Shown here in pieces: positions 58,898-64,000 of a stretch of DNA of 64,000 nt. Every line of letters begins with the position of its first letter. Position 1 is the first letter of the stretch. Below the pieces are notes generated by a model that saw only the letters and a list, made by a program, of their open reading frames with translations, was not told the origin of the DNA and searched no databases. Origin of the DNA: Argentina anserina (lineage: Eukaryota; Streptophyta; Magnoliopsida; Rosales; Rosaceae); contig NC_065875.1 of the NCBI RefSeq assembly GCF_933775445.1, positions 20,707,555 through 20,771,554 on the forward strand, written 5' to 3'. Position numbers and translations under genes: made by a program.

Positions 58898-60237
58898 GTT
58901 TTGATATAAATTTACATTTCTAAGAATTTGTATTTGTAGTTTGCAAGTAAAAGAATTGATATCCTTGAACTTATAAAATGGACATGTGAAAGAGAAGATT
59001 TAGCCAGTTTTTATTGTTATCTTATGTGTTATACAACTTCCAAGAATCCAAGGTCGACCAACCATAGATTTGTGATGGTTTGACAAGTCAAATGCATCTT
59101 TGAATTTAAATTCAATGTAACATTCACATGGCAAATGCACAGAAGGTAGTTTAGCATAACATTTTTTGGTTGTCATGAACCATGATAAGGAAGATGCTCT
59201 TTCTCTTGTTGTTTAAGTCCTTTTCTTTTGTTGTTTAATTCTTGACACCCTTCTTCTACCTCTTTTTATTATTTATCCACTCTTCCCTATTGATTTCGCC
59301 TATTCAACCCCAAAAAAGATCCATGATGATCTTTTCTGCATAAACTATGACCTTACCATTAAAAAAATTGGGTCTTAGTCCTAACAAGATTGGATGATTT
59401 AGATCTAGTGATGTGTGAATCCTGGATAACATAAAGGAAGGCTGAAGGCAAAGGGTGATGTAATCTGATGCCAAATCCAATTCCTTTCTTATATTTGACA
59501 ATTCAACCCTTTTATCATAGACCATTCGATCCTTAAATTTAAGCCATGATATTTGTATATACATTTTATCATGAAATGTTAGGGATGTGCTTGGTTCCAT
59601 TCTGGTTCCTTCTCAAGCATCAATTTCAGGAAATCGCCCCTTGATAGATGATATCATTGCTTCAACCATATTAATAATTAGTAGCATGTTAGGTTGCATA
59701 TGATTGTTATATCTGGACCAACTAGGGTCAAATCTCTAAGTTAATAAAAATAGAATTTACCCTTATGTGACACATTTTACATGCTTTATTTTTTCTTCTC
59801 GTGCAGTCGTGCATGATGGGAACTGCCATTTTTGTACCGTACATACCCACCAGCCTGCTTCCCATTCTTTTCCTCAGCAAACCCACCGATCTTCCCCTAC
59901 TTTCCCACACAGAGCTCATATCCAACGCGCCGTCAACATCCTTAGCACATTTCTCTACGCTACAGGAGATTGCATATCACGCGCCACCATTCGAGAGTCT
60001 TCATCACTCAACACAACCCAGAATAAAAGACCGCTATTAAAACCACCGATGAGAACTGAAAAAACAGTACACACTTTTCAGCAGAAGAAGAAGAAGTCCC
60101 ACTTAAGGTTCTTCACATTTCAGACACCACCACCTGCCGGAAAAGCCAACAAAAGCCGTCGCTCCGGGCGACACTAGAGTTACCTTAAACAAGTGATCAC
60201 TTCAGAGCTAGCAACGTTGTTGGTCTTTGTCAGAAAC

Positions 60238-63200
60238 ATGTATGCATTGAAGCAGCCGCTGCTTCCTCTCAAGTCAAGCCTCGCCGGCGGCCGGCGGTCA
60301 ACCGGGAAGTTCGTCAAGCTCCGGAAGGCCCATGTCCCCAGTTTCATATCACGGCCAAATGGGCTTGGATCAGTCAGAGCCGTGATCAGCGGTGGTGACA
60401 AGGCTTCAGTGGAAGAAGCTTCAACTCCTCCGTTGCAGAGTAAAGACATTAGTGGCTCTTTACAACCTTCTTCTTCTCCGATCGCAGTAAAGGCGGCGGT
60501 GACAATCAGAAAGAAAATGAAGGAGAAGGTAATAGAGAAAATTGAGGATCAGTGGGAGTTCTTTATTAATGGGATTGGTCAGGGGATTCTGATCCAGCTT
60601 ATCAGTGAAGAAGTTGACCCTGGTAAATTTTATCAAAGACTCAAACTTTTAGTGTCTTTTTGGGCTTCCACTTTGTCTGTTGGTATATGCTTAATTTTTG
60701 TGAAAAGATGTTTTATTTTGATTTTTTATTGTGATGAGCATGCAACATTTTCATGCCCATTTGTGTTCATGATCCTGGGAATCACTACCAAAGAATCCAA
60801 AGTTTTCTGCTTTTATTAGTTTTCTTACATATTTTTATGGATTCAGACAATTTATTCTTTGGGTTTCTTTTGGTTTATAGTTTGATGGGTGGATGAGATT
60901 TATGTTCCCATTTGTGTTCTTGTAGTTACTAATTCAGGAAAGGTAGTCGAATCTGCTGTGAGAGGCTGGTTACCAAAGCCAGTACCATCGGAACATTCAC
61001 ACATAATTGAGTATGCTGCTGATTTCACAGTTCCAAGTGACTTTGGGTATCCTGGAGCTGTTCTTATTACTAATCTCCACGGCAAGGAGTTTTACTTGTT
61101 GGAGATTGTCATTCATGGTTTCGATAAGGGCCCCTTTTTCTTCCCTGCAAATACTTGGATTCATGCTCGAAAGGATAACCCCCAAAGTCGAATCATCTTC
61201 AAAAACCAAGTGCGGATTTCAACATATTTGCGTGCATTTATGATTGATTTGAAGGAGTTATATGCTTACATTGTTATGTTGTTATAAACAGGCATACTTG
61301 CCATCACAAACACCAGCAGGGATTAAGGATCTTCGACATGAAGACCTAATGAGTATACGGGGCAATGGGAAAGGCATGAGAAAGCCACATGATAGGATTT
61401 ATGATTATGATGTGTACAATGAGTTGGGGAATCCTGACAAGAGTGAAGAGCTAGCTAGGCCAGTCATTGGTGGCAAGGAGAAGCCATATCCTCGGCGCTG
61501 TAGGACTGGTCGGCCTCCATCCAAGTCAGGTACATAAAATGGTGTCCTTAATATTTTTGCAGTTGAGTTTTATAGCATTCATAAATAATATATTGTGCCA
61601 CGTTTGATCGTATGACATTCAAACAGATCCTCTTACGGAGAGTAGAATCGAGAAGCCTCATCCAGTTTATGTGCCTCGTGATGAGACTTTTGAGGAAATT
61701 AAGCAAAATACTTTCTCACGTGGGAAGTTGAAAGCTTTGCTTCACAATCTGTTACCATCTCTTGCTGTGAAATTGTCAAGTTCAGACATACCCTTCAAGT
61801 GCTTCTCTGATATAGATAAGCTGTATAATGATGGTCTCCTCCTCAAAGATGACGATGAGCAAAAAGAATCTGTGCTGTTTACTGGCGGCATGATGAAAAA
61901 AGTACTTAGTGTTGGAGGAGAGTGGTTAAAATATGAAATCCCTGCTATTATAAAGAGTAATTTACACTAATTCCCCTTTGTTTCCCCTGCTTTGTTAAAC
62001 AATTTTATTTTCTAGGAAGAAGCCTTCCTGTCATCAATGTCATCCATTTCTCATGTTGAATTTATGTGATCAGGGGATAGATTTAATTGGTTGCGCGATA
62101 ATGAGTTTGCACGACAAGCTTTAGCTGGAGTCAATCCAGTGAACATTGAGATTTTGAAGGTAAATACAAAAAGATCCATTGTTAATCACTGTGTGCTAGT
62201 TAAATGCCCAGCTGGTTTGAGACCTTAAGTTGGATCATGAATATTTTCAGGAATTTCCAATTATCAGCAAGTTAGATCCTGCTGTTTATGGCCCTCCAGA
62301 ATCTGCTATCACTGAGGAACTGATAGAGCAAGAACTCAATGGGATGAGTGTAGAAAAGGTATCGATAACTGATTACATTCTGGGATTTGAAAGTGGTTAT
62401 TTCTTTCCTTCTTTGTAGAGTTTTATATCTTCCCCTTACAATTCTTGATACAGGCTATTGAGGATAAGAGACTGTTTATACTCGACTACCATGACATATT
62501 TTTGCCCTTCATTGAAAAGATGAATTCCTTGCCTGGAAGAAAAGCTTATGCCTCAAGGACTGTGTTCTTCTATACCAAGGCTGGTTTTCTGAGACCTCTA
62601 GCTATAGAGCTTTCACTTCCACCAAAACCTTCATCCCCTCGAAACAAACATGTATATACTCATGGACATCATGCTACTACACACTGGATCTGGAAGCTAG
62701 CAAAAGCTCATGTTTGCTCAAACGACGCTGGCGTCCATCAGCTAGTCAATCACTGGTAAAACAGTAATATATTGGATTGTGAAGGTTAATGTATGACTTC
62801 GATAACTAATGTTGTGGTAATTTATTTTTGCCTAGGTTGAGGACTCATGCTTGCATGGAGCCGTATATAATTGCTGCTCATAGGCAACTTAGCTCAATGC
62901 ACCCCATCTACAAGCTACTTCATCCCCACATGCGCTACACCTTAGAAATTAATGCACTTGCAAGGCAGGCATTAATAAATGGAGGGGGAATAATTGAGGC
63001 TTCTTTCAGTCCGGGAAAATATGCCCTTGAAGTAAGCTCGGCAGCTTACAAGAGTATGTGGAGGTTTGACATGGAGGCATTACCAGCTGATCTTATTCGA
63101 AGGTAAGATTTTCATGATTTGAAAGTTGTTGGCATTACAAACACAATGAGATTGAACAAAACAGCCTGAGTCATTTTACTTGTGTTAACATTCTCAGAGG

Positions 63201-63957
63201 CATGGCTGTGGAAGATCCTTCAGAACCTTGCGGCGTAAAACTTGTAATTGAGGACTATCCATATGCTGCAGATGGTCTCCTTGTATGGTCTGCCATTAAG
63301 GAATGGGTAGAATCTTATGTGGAACACTTCTACTCCGAGCCAAATTCTGTGACATCAGATCATGAACTGCAAGACTGGTGGAATGAGATCAAGAACAAGG
63401 GTCATGCTGACAAGCGGGACGAGCCCTGGTGGCCAAAACTTAATACCAAAGAGGACTTGTCCGGTATACTTACAATAATAATTTGGGTTGCTTCAGGTCA
63501 ACATGCTGCCATCAACTTTGGCCAGTATCCTTTTGGCAGTTATGTCCCAAACCGTCCTACCTTAATGAGAAAACTTATTCCACATGAAGATGACCCCGAT
63601 TATGAGAAGTTTCTTCAAAACCCACAGCAAAGGTTCCTGTCTTCCTTGGCAACGAAACTTCAAGCCACCAAAGTGATGGCCGTTCAAGATACTCTATCAA
63701 CTCACTCCCCAGATGAAGAGTACTTGGGACAGGTGAATTCTCTACACGCCCATTGGATCAATGATCATGAAATTTTGCAATTGTTCCACACATTCTCTTA
63801 TAGACTAGAGGAAATAGAGAAGATCATTGACAGGAGAAACAAAGATGGTCATCTTAAAAACAGAAGCGGAGCAGGAATTCCCCCGTATGAATTGCTGTTG
63901 CCCACTTCAGGACCTGGGGTAACTGGCCGCGGAATCCCCAACAGCATTTCTATCTAA
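60238..63957 (+). CDS. LOX6: plastid 13-lipoxygenase, LOX6-like
   Basis: Non-haem iron dioxygenase that adds oxygen to C13 of linolenic or linoleic acid in plastids, the first step of jasmonate and green-leaf-volatile synthesis. Nine exons give 919 residues: 60238-60622, 60926-61209, 61292-61529, 61627-61956, 62074-62159, 62251-62358, 62454-62755, 62836-63102, 63198-63957. The start at 60238 opens a Ser/Arg/Lys-rich transit peptide of about 50 residues. A PLAT/LH2 domain follows ([17 protein letters not shown] region), then the catalytic domain. Iron ligands are His572 and His577 (VHQLVNHW), His769, Asn773 and C-terminal Ile919. The ending [13 protein letters not shown] and overall sequence point to the LOX6 branch rather than LOX3/4. 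One oddity is GHHATTHW where GHDATTHW is usual. All introns are GT-AG and no lesion is seen. Confidence 0.93.
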
Positions 63958-64000
63958 TGGCATTAACCAATCTGTAGTTGGTTCATCATAGAATGTTGCA

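Larger units (their letters stand above)
58063..60237. other. intergenic region between urease and lipoxygenase
   Basis: It holds the urease 3' UTR, a (TTC)n microsatellite at about 58611-58645, a tRNA-Tyr half at 58860-58897 and the lipoxygenase promoter and leader. Short frames at 59.8-60.18 kb on the plus strand overlap each other and have no domain; part of this stretch is probably lipoxygenase 5' UTR. Confidence 0.5.

Noticed and set aside
59767..60177. Plus-strand frames before LOX6
   Set aside because: They overlap in two frames, lack domains and probably represent promoter and 5' UTR sequence.
61960..62073. An extra lipoxygenase exon in the sequence after TAAAGAGTAA
   Set aside because: The conserved reading is restored by joining 61956 to 62074; the intervening segment contains stops.

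Overview
This window is nuclear DNA from a flowering plant, almost certainly a eudicot. It carries intron-bearing genes of plant type (NDUFV1, a CYP76-type P450, an 18-exon urease, a plastid 13-lipoxygenase) in a sea of LTR retrotransposons and non-autonomous hAT, CACTA, Harbinger and foldback elements. The TNL remnant with a post-LRR C-JID-like region excludes grasses. A Rosaceae-like source is my impression from protein flavour only and is not proven.

Layout. 0.26-5.04 kb is a set of nested transposons: a GGCG-rich hAT-type element holding a 2.77-kb solo LTR and a second hAT-type element that itself holds a foldback MITE. 5.63-8.14 kb (minus) is an intact NDUFV1 gene, the 51-kDa flavoprotein of mitochondrial complex I. 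9.23-11.45 kb and 12.08-12.66 kb are two more copies of the GGCG-rich element, the first with its own solo LTR. 12.98-16.15 kb is an ankyrin-repeat gene broken by two nonsense changes and several frameshifts. 18.5-32.4 kb is a TIR-NBS-LRR-type resistance gene remnant split by a complete 11.2-kb Gypsy element (19162-30401, TSD CCCTT) and by a hAT-type element. 32.4-35.6 kb holds two further hAT-type elements, one containing a four-copy tandem array of about 0.5-kb units. 35.9-40.25 kb is a decayed Copia element (minus).

42.2-44.0 kb is an intact two-exon CYP76-type P450, followed by a shattered second copy (44.3-46.55 kb) interrupted by a tandem duplication, a hAT-type MITE and a CACTA MITE. 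46.6-50.0 kb is a second decayed Copia (minus). 52.5-58.1 kb is an intact urease gene (838 residues by my splice model) with a hAT-type MITE ending about 90 bp before its ATG. 60.2-63.96 kb is an intact LOX6-like 13-lipoxygenase (919 residues).

The four intact genes serve unrelated processes: respiration, monoterpenoid or other specialised oxidation, urea nitrogen recycling, and jasmonate precursor synthesis. I see no operon-like or cluster logic and no previously undescribed system. The unusual content is structural: precisely bounded nested insertions, an empty site beside its filled duplicate, a 38-bp tRNA-Tyr half flanked by 8-bp direct repeats, and a GC-AG intron in urease. Exon boundaries were placed by hand from frame, splice dinucleotides and remembered family sequences; no alignment was run.
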